NCBI GenBank assembly: GCA_021234155.1
Contig: JAJEKV010000011.1
Coordinates: 22,706,416 to 22,770,415, forward strand
Length of the DNA: 64,000 nucleotides
Reading direction: 5' to 3'
Source of the DNA: Isoetes taiwanensis
Lineage: Eukaryota > Streptophyta > Lycopodiopsida > Isoetales > Isoetaceae
The notes under the pieces were generated by a model, which was given only the letters and a program-made list of their open reading frames with translations, did no database searches and was not told the DNA's origin. Positions 21,294-31,484 of this stretch are shown one piece after another (the stretch's first letter is position 1; each line of letters starts with the position of its first letter). A program made the translations under genes and the position numbers.

Positions 21294-21884
21294 TTTTATC
21301 TTGATGTACTGAGTTAACACTGATGTATTGACGATACTGCTTTTTTGTTGAAGAATATTACTGCACCAATTTTCCCCTTAGGTGCAATGATTTTTTGAAA
21401 CACTATTTTCATGAATGTGACATCTGTATGGCCTTGATATGAAATGAAACTCTTATATGTGTTCATGTTCAATCTTATATGTGTTCATGTTCATGTTGTT
21501 CAATCTTGTGAATCTATTCTCATCATGTTCAACATCATGTTTGCTTGCTATTTTGAGGTTTTTTAAGGCTGACAGAGGGATATCCTGTGCTGATATATAG
21601 TATTCCTTGGAATGATATCATGTGCAATTTGTTATGAATCTCTTATATATGAATGTTACAAGTCTAATTCATACACAATTTCAATTCAAACAAACTTCCA
21701 TTTCAATTTCAATTCATACACAATTCAATTTTAATCTCAATACATTACAAACAATGGTTAAAATTTCATTACAAATCAATAGTTAAAATTTCATTACAAA
21801 TCAATGGTTAAAATTTCAATACAATAGTTTGTAACAATGGTTACAATCATAGAATGGTATAAAATGTACAATTTAAAAGAACAA
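21294..21884. other. AT-rich spacer between two facing genes
   Basis: This lies between the 3' ends of the plus-strand RING/coiled-coil gene and the minus-strand transposase gene. It contains several short direct repeats (TTATATGTGTTCATGTTC, and CAATGGTTAAAATTTCATTACAAAT two to three times near 21,750-21,830). No frame is supported. Confidence 0.6.
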
Positions 21885-24607
21885 CTAGTCTGTTCTCTTC
21901 TTCTTCCTAGATTTTCTTGTTCTTTTTGTTGGATTCAGCTCACTTGATGTAGGTTCATCTGAGTTTTGAGTTATCAATGCACTGTTTTGTGGCAAGCTGT
22001 CCAATATTTGGTTATGTGTATCTTCTGGCAGATCAAAACAGTTACCACTAATCTTGCTGAACTCAAAACAAACAGAAGTAACCAAATGACTATAAACATT
22101 ACACTCTGGTTCATTTACCAGTAACTCATATCTGCTGCCCCCTAAGAACTTGTAGAATAATCCAGTAACAACTACCTCATTTCTGGCAAACTTTTGGCCC
22201 CAACAAAGCTTTGAATGCCTTCTCCACCACATGTTTCACCTTAGTGCACTTGGGCACATAAAAGTCCACATTCTCCTTGTCTTTGCCCTCGATTGTGGAG
22301 TTGTCCCTGAAATGCTTGACCAGGAAACTACTGCATCATGTGCATTCCTGAGTGGTACTGATCCTCTTTTCAACATCTCATGTGTAAGAGCTCGTTTAAT
22401 GACAGCTCCATCACCATCATGTTCACCTGTTTCATTAACAGTCAGTCAAAAAAATACAAATTAAAACTACAAATACATTGACAAAGAATATAGTTACCTT
22501 TGCCATGATAGGAGGCAAAGTAATTCTAATTTATTGGAATGCCATTGGTATGGTAGTTCCTACCAAGGAAATAAAAGGTCCTTGCTCCTTTGAACTGATG
22601 GGAGCATCCATCAGACCACATGATGTGTTTGTTATACTTTACAGCCCTGTTTGTCAAAAATGCATGATGTTTATTTAAACAATACTGCACAAACAAGGTA
22701 TCATGGTCCCTGTCATCTGATATGTAGAAATGAGTCTCTTTTATAATTCTTCTCTCATTCTTATCCAAACTTGGATCATCTGACAATGTTGCATGTCTAT
22801 ATGTAATATGTACTAAAATTGTGCATTGATCATTCTTCCAGTATAGACTTTGTATCTCTTGCTGAATCTTAAAAGTATAATTCTCATCAAAATCTATGAC
22901 AGAAACTATGGTGTCCTTTGAAAATGTTGCCAAACACTCCCTGAATTGTTTGACCTGCCATCTCCCCTCATAATTATGTGATATAAATTCTTTTAAGACT
23001 CTCTTGGCTTCCTGGATAATCTCTACAGCAGTTGTCCATTTGTAAACAAGTTTGGTAACTGGTTTATTAGAAATCTTATACTCTCCCTTGCCATCAGGCT
23101 CAGGTTCTCCTATGGGTTCAAGTACCTGCAATGGTAATGACAGATCAATGTGATATAACTTGGAATAAAAAAGTGATGAATTCTTACCTTATCATAGGTC
23201 TTCCATTCAATGTTGTGTCCTGGAATGTATTTCAATTCATTTGGACAAGTTGGTAACTTGGCAGGTCCACAATTCTTGCACTTGAGAGTCAAACAGTAAT
23301 GTGCATACCACTCTTCTGTTTCATCATCCCTTGGACAAACTAGTGATCTCCAAAGCTCACTAGTAGAAGAATATGTACATTTATTTGCCATGAAAGTTGG
23401 CCCAGGGCCACAAACCACACATGTGCACTTGCAGCTACCTCCATGTAATTTGTCATCATGCCTAACCTTATTTATTGCTTGCCTAATGAAATCTGTTTTC
23501 ATGTGATACACACAACAGCAAGTTTCTCTATCCCTAATCTTCCTTACATATGGTGGTTTCAGAACATGAAACATTGAAAAAGACAACTCAAACTTGGGAT
23601 ATTCAGCAGTAAAACGCTTATAGAAAGTAACCTGCAAGTGCAAGTTCACAAGTTATAAAAACAATTTAAAAAGGCAACAGAAAATCAATATAGAAACACT
23701 TACTTGAGTTTCCTCTAGAAAATGCAAGGGATGCATTATGTTCACTCCTTTGCCTAGTCTGATCTTCATCACATGTTTTTTGCAAGGTGACACTCTAGTG
23801 TTATTCCTCCAAAAGTCAACCACAAGTTTCTTCTGATCATAAGAAAGCTTGTCACTTCGAGTGCTTTTCTTAAACATTGGCCATGGCCCTTCCCCATGTT
23901 CAACAGCAAGTCTTCTCTTAACAGCAACAGAGACAATTCTTCTATTCAGGTTTAATTGCTTTGCAAAGACCCTTCTATTTGTGTCAGCATTAACAGAGTA
24001 AGCCATGGCAGCACTTCTTGCCCTCCATGCATCTGTATCCTTTGCATATTTGTGGGCTGCAAATGAATCCTTCAAGTTGTCCACTATAGCTTTCATTGTT
24101 TTGAATTCTTTGGTGGTTTGAACACTTAGACCAGGCAACCATTTGGCTGCACCCCTTAGAATATCTTCCCTCTCTTTTTCACTAGCACCCCTACAAATAT
24201 TATTAACAAGTTTGCCAATATTCTTTGACGAACTTTTTTTTTTTTTTTTGTTTGAAATCACCATTCAGCTTGGCTTTTTCATCAGCTGCAGCCTCCCTTT
24301 CTCTCTGTCTCTGTCTTTCTTTTCTTCTTTGTTCAGCTCTCTTCTTTCTAAAAAGAACACCTAAAGAAGCTAACAAAAGTTAATTCTGTAAAGGATACAG
24401 AAAAAACAATTGGAGATAAAACTTGGCGTACCTGAAACTAAGGCAGCACTCCATAAATCTTTCGAATTGCTGCTGAAATTGTTGTAAGCCTGATAGAATA
24501 GGGCCAGGATCAAATTGCACTCGGTTCTTGGCCAAGGAAGACAAGAAAGCGGAATTCCAGTCCATAGTGGAGAGACGGATCAATTGCAAGAAATTTTGCA
24601 AGAACAT
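21885..24607 (-). pseudogene. DDE-transposase-like gene, five exons, lightly broken
   Basis: Exons on the minus strand, from splice sites: 24,607-24,432, 24,360-23,704, 23,631-23,188, 23,125-22,498 and 22,426-21,885; introns begin GTACGC, GTAAGT, GTAAGA and GTAACT and end in AG. Exon 1 starts MFLQNFLQL or at the inner ATG MDWNSAFL. Exon 2 is basic (KKRAEQRRKERQRQ) with a poly-A run that shifts the frame. Exon 3 is Cys-rich (CKCTCVVCGPGP, CKNCGP). Exon 4 holds SVIDFDENYTF and MWSDGCSHQFKGARTFYF. Exons 4 and 5 join as SYHGKGEHDGDGAVIKRAL. The acidic residues of DFDEN, SDG and GEHDG fit a D-D-E triad of an RNase-H-fold transposase. A TAG at about 22,529 and shifts near 22,335 and 22,205 break it. 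Superfamily unassigned. Faces the RING/coiled-coil gene. Confidence 0.75.
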
Positions 24608-25057
24608 GAGACTACACCGCCATTTTCCATTTCGAATCGCAAAATTGCTACGGCGCCTAAACGATCCAAGAAAAGAATCTCCCTCCGGCTTAGGAAATTT
24701 GGATGACGGCCGAATGAAGACGGTCGAGGACCGGTATGACGTCTACGTTTGAAGTTCGAAAAGCAGTTTTCCAGCATGGGTGTCGCCCACATGCTTTTTT
24801 GCATATGTCACGAAAAACACACACCCTCTTAGAGAACTAGAACCAGCTTTTGCTCATACATTCAACTATTGTGTTTTTGGTATGTTGTTATTGCAGAGCA
24901 GTGGAGTGGAAAGAACGGTTGTCTGCCAATGATTCATAGCATAGATTATTCTCACACATTGAAAACTTGTTTTGGTTTGTTTTCTCAGATTATCTGTTCA
25001 AACACAGCAAAAAATAGGATGGAAATTTTAACCTCCTTTTCATTACGTTTGTTAATG
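24608..25057. other. promoter side of the transposase-like gene; no gene
   Basis: Small overlapping frames at 24,515-24,804 are shadows or noise. I looked here for the outer inverted end of a transposon and found none that I could pair with the 16 kb side. Confidence 0.4.
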
Positions 25058-25060
25058 CAC

Positions 25061-25194
25061 GGGGATCAAAATTCCGCCCTCAGAAAATGTCTGGGTGGTG
25101 TCGCCAGAGTCGGCGGCGCTGCAGCTTTGCCGCTTGGGCACCGTCTCGTCTGGCAATCCTACCTCGTCGTTTTCTGGGGCGGAATTTCCTCCCC
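25061..25194. repeat. GC-rich hairpin, about 29-bp arms
   Basis: The left arm (25,061-25,089) contains AAATTCCGCCC and AGAAAA; the right arm (25,166-25,194) is its inverted partner with GGGGCGGAATTT and TTTTCT, with small gaps. Inside the arms, TGTCGCCAGA and TCTGGCAAT give weaker further pairing. A foldback or MITE-like insertion in AT-rich DNA. Confidence 0.65.
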
Positions 25195-25532
25195 TGTGCA
25201 TTATCTAATACATAGAATATAGAGATAAAGGCTTTGAATTTTGATTTGTGCCATACTTATGCTTTGATTGTCTATAGAACATGATAAAGCCATACTATCT
25301 GATGTCTTTACCATGGGATACAACTACATTTGAGAAAATAATACTCTTAGATATAATCACCAAAACAAAATGGAAGCATACAACATTAGTTAGTGACACT
25401 TATATGTGTCATTTTGTTGCACCTTGTAACAACAATGCTATAGTAGGATTCTTAGCACAAGTATTACACAAATATTCTAATGATTAACATTTATTGCCAT
25501 ATGCACTATACAAATTCTTAAATGGACAAAAT

Positions 25533-25977
25533 TTATCGTTTTCTACGAGCCCAATGCACAGAGGTAGGGGCAGCGTGGTCCTGGGTGAGAGCCCTCTTGG
25601 GGACTTCACTGTGCAATCAGAAGATTCTCTTGGGAGTCCTTCCTAGCAGGTGGGCAGTGGCCAAGCTGTAGGTTTTTCATTAATGCAGAGCTTGGCTTTT
25701 GTGGCTGATTTGGAAAAGACAGAGAGCGAAGGTCTTTCAGAATGCAGTGCTTAGCCCTTTTCGGTTGGTTCCGATCTTGAGGCGTAAGTTGTGGCAGGCT
25801 TACCAAGTCTCAAGCTTGTCTGGCACAATTACGCGGGAAATTTGGTCGACATTCCTACAGATTGTGGATCATGATGGGCGCTTCATTTCTTAGCACCACA
25901 CTTATCATTGTACTTGATCGCATTCTAGTGGTTTAATATATTCTTATATTCTTCAAAAAAAAAATTATCGTTTTCTA
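25533..25977 (+). mobile_element. 5'-truncated LINE copy with 13-bp target duplication
   Basis: TTATCGTTTTCTA occurs at 25,533-25,545 and again, exactly, at 25,965-25,977. Between them is the 3' end of a LINE: decayed ORF2 ending WLIWKRQRAKVFQNAVL, then RKLWQAYQV and VDHDGRF, a stop at about 25,893, a short 3' UTR and an A-run at 25,955-25,964. The protein block matches the big LINE at 48.0-48.2 kb. A target duplication, A-tail and 5' truncation together are the signature of target-primed reverse transcription. Confidence 0.9.
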
Positions 25978-25995
25978 AGAGAATTCTAATTAAAA

Positions 25996-26663
25996 AATAA
26001 ATGGTTAGAAGCGACTACTCATAAACGCCTAGACGATTTTGCCCAGTTGGTTAATGGCATGTCAGTTAGGATCATTATATTTAGTATCAGAGTAAGGCTC
26101 GAGTTCGAGTCTCCATGGGGGCAAGTATGACCCGGAATATCGTTGGACGGTAGGTGGTCTTGGACACCATGGGATGGTGTGGTCTATGGTCTTGTGATGC
26201 TCAAGGACAAGCATAGTTCTAATGGGAGAGATTGTAACGGACCCATGGGAGATCACTCGAATAGATCTGGAAGTCGCGTTCCCAAAGACACCAGCATAAA
26301 TAGGTAGAAGTGACTACTTATAAACGTCTAGACAGTTTTGCCCAGTTGGTTGACATGTCGGTTAGGAACGTTACATTTGGTATCAGAATAGGGCTTGAGT
26401 TTGAGTCTCCATGGGGGCAAGTATGACCCGGAATACCGTTGGATGGTAGGTCATGAGTTGGTCTTGGACACCATGGGATGGTGTGGTCTATGGTCTTGTG
26501 ATGCTCGAGGACGAGCATAGTTCTAGTGGAAGAGGTTGTAACGAAACCATGGGAGACTGCTCGAGTAGATCTAGGTGTCGCGTTCCTGAGACACTGACAT
26601 AAACTCATAACATCTACACGGTTTTGCCCAGTTGGCTAAGGGCTGTCGGTTAGGAACGTTACA
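25996..26663 (+). mobile_element. tandem TRIM: three LTRs and two internal regions
   Basis: LTR-like units lie at about 25,996-26,079 (5' part missing), 26,233-26,375 and 26,537-26,663. The complete ones begin TGTAACG and end CGTTACA. Each of the first two is followed by (T)TTGGTATCAGA, complementary to the 3' end of initiator methionine tRNA (26,378-26,387 for the second), and each of the last two is preceded by a purine tract (AATGGGAGAGAT, AGTGGAAGAGGT). Internal parts are about 153 and 161 bp and code for nothing. This is the terminal-repeat retrotransposon in miniature layout, with one element sharing an LTR with the next. Confidence 0.85.
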
Positions 26664-27882
26664 AAAGTCCACTTGCTTGTGAACTTGCACTAATGTTGAC
26701 CTAGTTGCAGCCTTGTGCGCAACACAATACCGGAATCAAGCCTCCCACTTGAGACTTAATCATAATGTTAGTGTGTTCAAAAACTGCATGTATTATTTCA
26801 AACTACCACGGACAAGGTCAGGCATAAAAAATGTGCCAGGGGATGCAACTAACTAGGAGATGCAATTATGCTCTTGTAGTTACACAACTTCCAACTATTT
26901 ACAATAACATCCTATCTCACACCAAATTTTATCTATTGTAAGTAATGGTATATTGGATCATCATTCGTAGTTTGAATGAACCCACTTTTTGTGCCAGGAA
27001 GACAAGTATAATTTAGCACAATCAAGAACAAATACTTTTAAAACATTTGACCCTGAAGTTTAATTCTTGTCTGCATTATGTAGAGGCACCATAATGAACC
27101 AAATACTTACAAAATCAATGCAAGGACGGTGAGAAATGTTACCTACTTTCTAGATTGCGTTGCGTGTTTCATATCATTGATAAGCGAATGCTTGTTTTCT
27201 TGCAAGTCCTCTTAATCTTGTTTCTCTACCTATGTTTTCATATTTAAAAACTATGGCTATACCCGGGCCCTTGTGTATAGCATTTAAAAGCATGGAAATA
27301 GAACATGATGCACATGAATCTTTGGCAATTTCACTTTTCAAAGTGTTCTTACTTATTAATGGCTAGTTTTCACCACTTGATAAGACATTCTGTTAAATTG
27401 ATCGGTCTTTGGATACAGGTTTTGCCATCAAAGAAGGCAGATACTGACGATGCCTCAATAAACTTCATACCAAAGATGATCTTTTGTCTTTATGTACATA
27501 GCGTTTACACCAACAAGGGCTATCATGATTTTCTGAACACAACCCGTCCTCTCCAAACTAATATGTAACCAAATCTGGCATCACTCCTGTAGCTTCACCT
27601 CCTGAAAAATAATTTATATCTCCCTTGGCATATCCGTATTGTGAAGATGCTGCATATATAATGAAACACCATCCTGGATAGGTATTCTCTCAAACACGGC
27701 AGCCACACTTCCAATGCATATTGATAACTTCATTACTCATAGGGAAATGTAAATCATAACCATACTAGATTATGTAAATGTGCATTTGTTTGCCTTTGGC
27801 TACAGAAGCAAAATTGGTACATGCTGATAACATAGTAATAAAAGTGACCTTGTCCCACTATTGAACTTTGCATCTGTATTTT
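26664..27882. other. no gene seen
   Basis: AT-rich. A frame at 27,305-27,568 has no recognisable domain and no splice context, so I do not support it. Confidence 0.45.
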
Positions 27883-28870
27883 CTAAACTAAACAAATTGC
27901 AACTTTTTTATCATGCCCATGCTGAAAATAAATGGAAAAATCGAATCTTCCCCTTATAGCTGATTTTGTTGCTATTATTCCAAGAGGAAGTAAGCCAACC
28001 ATACCATGAAACATACGTTTATGTGCTGCATAAAACAAACAGCAGCTGCTTGTATACCACTGCCTAGGCAAGTCCCAGAAACAATTTGTCTCCAAAGATA
28101 CCCTCGAAAAAAAACAAGCAGGTAAACTCCCATTTAAAAAATTATTAGAAATGTCTAAAGTAGTCAAATGCTCCAAACCTGCAATTGACTCTGGCAGAGG
28201 CCCATGAAACTGATTGTGAGACAACACTAAAATCTCAATGATTCTCAACTCCAAAAGATCGCTTGGCAGTAATCCTATAAAGTTGTTGTGGGAAAGGTCC
28301 ATACCACCAATTTCTGCAACCTGGAAAAAGGAAAGCGACAACTTCCCATGAAAAACATTGTTGTTCAATTTGACTTCTTGAAGTACTGAACATTCATATT
28401 CCCTAAATCTTCTGGTATTGCACAAGATATAAAGCAGACAGATTGGCAAAACCTTCAATTTGCACTAGAAAAGAACCCATTAGGATAGTAGAAGATAGAT
28501 CAAGAAATGTAAGGCTTTTCAAGCTCCAGATTGAAGCAGGAATACCTCCAGTAACATTGTTTCTAGACAAGAAAAATTCTCAAAGCAGGAAGCTGGCCTA
28601 AGGAGTCTAATATGGAACTATAGATAAAGCACATGATGACAAATTCAAAATTCCAACTTGGATTGCTCGTTGAGCCAAACAAGTATGGACCCTAAGAGAA
28701 CAAAATGAGATGCATTGATATAGCATAGTAGTTTTAACTTCCTCGCAGGCTCCATTGCAAAGCTTGACGTACACATTCCCACTGCATCCCTCTTCAGGCC
28801 TAAAAGATGGAGCCCCACTACATGACCATTCTTACATACACCCCTCCATTTTGAACATGAATCAGAGGAT
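27883..28870 (-). pseudogene. LRR receptor ectodomain pseudogene
   Basis: From about 28,870 downward on the minus strand, frames in turn give CSKWRGVCKNGHVVGLHLLG, the N-terminal cap of plant LRR receptors (normally W-x-GV-x-C-x-x-GHVVGL). Then, after frame breaks, NNVTGGIPASIWSLKSLTFL, then a 191-codon frame (28,458-27,883) with repeats VKLNNNVFHGKL, MDLSHNNFIGLLPSDL, LVLSHNQFHGPLPESI and LDISNNFLNGSLPACF. These follow the plant LxxLxLxxNxLxGxLP pattern. After the last repeat, a Cys-containing segment (NCFWDLP) resembles the C-terminal cap. No transmembrane or kinase part is seen. Such receptors sit in the plasma membrane; this copy is broken by stops at several points. Confidence 0.8.
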
Positions 28871-31432
28871 GACCATCACATCTTCATGCCTGGCTGAATT
28901 CTTTGCATATCTGTAGAGATGAATCTTTCTGCATGTGATGTACATGATAAAGCAACTAACAGAAGCCACTATATAAGAATCCTAAATGTCATCATTTTGG
29001 AGTTTAGATTACAATGCATTTTGAAATTTCACCAAGCAATGATTGCATGTTTTAAGAGCATAATATAGCCATTGCAATAAATTTTTATCCTGTTGCATGG
29101 CCTTTGTCCACTCTGTAACTTGTGAGAGCCATTAGTTTCTGTTATTCCATTTCGAAGGAGTTTAGAGGCCCTATCTGAGCCCAAATTCCTTACAACATGC
29201 ACTAACATTTAACACTATGAATACCAATATGCCCTTATTTCGGGAGCTTTTGAGATTGGAATAATTTTTGTACCATGAGCCCATTCTAGAAGGAAAAAAC
29301 ACAGGAGGATGTTCTTCTTAATAGTTTAAAGCCCTGGAAAAGCTGGCCGAAGTACATCAGATTATGTGTTTGGATCCTCTACAACAGAAGGGTACTACAA
29401 GCTGCAATGCAAGTTGAACAGACGTACTAGAACATATTTCACATTTGAAAGATATCATATGTAATAGAGATAACACCATCTTCTTGCCTTGATATTCTAT
29501 GAATAAACAAGTGTTCTTTGCCTTACAAGGGCAGGAGGACACATGTTTGACCAACATTAATGAAGCTTAGAAGCTATTCCAACCCCATAATGCAAACTTG
29601 AATCATCGTTTCTTTGGCAGGTTTCAATGTTTATTTGTTTGAAGAGTAGGGCTTTCTATTGGAGTTGAGACGAAGAAGGCATAAGAGAATAAAGGCTTAA
29701 ATAAATAGCTGTATCTGAAATTATATACCTGTTCTAAGGCATGTCGCACTCTCATGTTTATTTGATAACCATGGTGACTCCTGCTCTGATGTAGATTAAA
29801 GAGAAAGAAAACAACCACAACCCGAAGATGAACGCAAGGAATTTAGTAAAATTTTAGAATTTTATGAATCGTAGATATGTAAATTAGATAAACTAACGGA
29901 CTAAATGAAATTCAAGTGATGTGGCAGGCCGCGTGGATAGGCTAGAATTGCAGAAAATATTGTAAAAGGGGCCTGCTAAAAATAAAATAAATATGCAGAG
30001 AACAATCACAAGAACTTAGTAAACTGCGAAAATGCAACTATAAAACAACAGGTTAGCTTCTACAGAGTAATAAGAGAAGTTTATTAACTTGGTTGAAATG
30101 ACTGCACTTCGTTGGACACTTTTGGCCATAACCGAAGAGACCACTATATCAGGCCAAATTACCAGATCTGGAATAAAAAAATCTACTGCCAGTTCCCAGA
30201 TCGACAAGAAGCTTTTGCAAAGTTAACTCTAAGGGAAGCAATCCAGCTTAACCTAATAACATACCTATACTCCAGAAGCTTTCCTGGATGAAGCCGAAGC
30301 CGTCATATTGGGAAAAATTTAAAATCTTCGTCTCTTGCCAGTAGATGCGTCATCCAACCACAAAGATTAGCTTGCATACTGGCTTGGATGAAATCTTCCC
30401 CTTCTCCATGCAAATATGATCCCATTAGAATGCTCTAGGAGAACAATTCCACCGGATTCCCCGCTTCTAGAAAAAAGACCTGAAGGATGTAAAAGGATTT
30501 GCCTGTAACATAGCGCCCACCAGCGACAAACAACCAACTGAAAAACTCCGACGAGCCAAAACTCCGGCAGGCAATTACTTGGCTTTTCTAATTTCCCTGG
30601 CCCTAGGATCTGAAATTACAGAATCAGACGACTCAAAATGAAAACAACTGACGTGGCACGACACGTGGCATAGCTAGAAATGCAGGAAAGTGGGCAGCTC
30701 GGGTTAGGCAATCCTACTAAAAAAAAAAGAGAAAAAAACATCCGAGAGCACTTTAGAATGCTATTCCAGTGGCCAACAAGCAGCTCGAATCACTCAAAAA
30801 ATACAACTCGATTACGATTTTTTATACAATACACCCCGGAAAATCTAGGCAAAACCATGCATGAAATACGGTCCCCAAATACCAAACAAAATAACTAGAA
30901 GCTTATGACCGGTATCCAAGATGTAGAATACATGTTGAATCATCATCTGGCAGGTATCTTCAGGATTAGGTTCTCTATCATAGCGAGACCCGTTTTGTCC
31001 TCTCTAGCTCTCATCTTATGCCATACCTGACTCTATGTCATGCATGACATGGATTCTCCTATCATATTGCCCCCCCCCTCCCCCCCTTTTCCCGGGCATC
31101 TTCTTATGATGTAAACGAGTCCCATTGGCTTGGGGCATTTGTTCCACTCTTTTCCACCTTGAAAAGAGGTAGACCTTGTGTCGGTGAGGAGCTCAGATGA
31201 CATGCATCTACATGATAGGTCTCACCACATCCAAGATGGTCTTTATTGTCTTAGGTATAAAACCTATGGGAGATGCTCGCATCCAATTCGAGATTCGTTA
31301 TTATATGTTTACTCCAGTTCCAGTTACTCTCGACGTTGAAACAGTTTTCCCCTATCTATGGGACTCGTACAAAGCTATTGAATGAGCCCAACAAAAACTA
31401 ATGATGTGTGCATTATATCTACAAGAAACTTA
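28871..31432. other. no gene seen
   Basis: Non-coding by reading. Two stretches near 29,910-29,960 and 30,640-30,690 resemble each other loosely (both have a GTGGCA...GTGG...TAGCTAGAA/GCTAGAA pattern) and may be an old MITE pair. A C-rich tract lies at 31,070-31,092. Confidence 0.4.
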
Positions 31433-31484
31433 TCGCGGCGGCCAAGGCCGCCGCAAATGTTTCTCTTCCCCTTGGCCGCCGCGA
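31433..31484. repeat. 15-bp perfect hairpin
   Basis: TCGCGGCGGCCAAGG (31,433-31,447) is the exact inverse of CCTTGGCCGCCGCGA (31,470-31,484), with a 22-base loop. Next to it, CCGCCGC(A/G)AA(T/C)GTTTCTCTT is a direct repeat. GC-rich inside AT-rich DNA. Confidence 0.8.

Noticed and set aside
16600-24830. Terminal inverted repeats enclosing both the RING gene and the transposase gene
   Set aside because: I compared the sequence around 16,620-16,720 with 24,680-24,840 inverted and found no convincing match.
27305-27568. 87-codon plus-strand frame
   Set aside because: No domain, unusual composition, no splice or promoter context.
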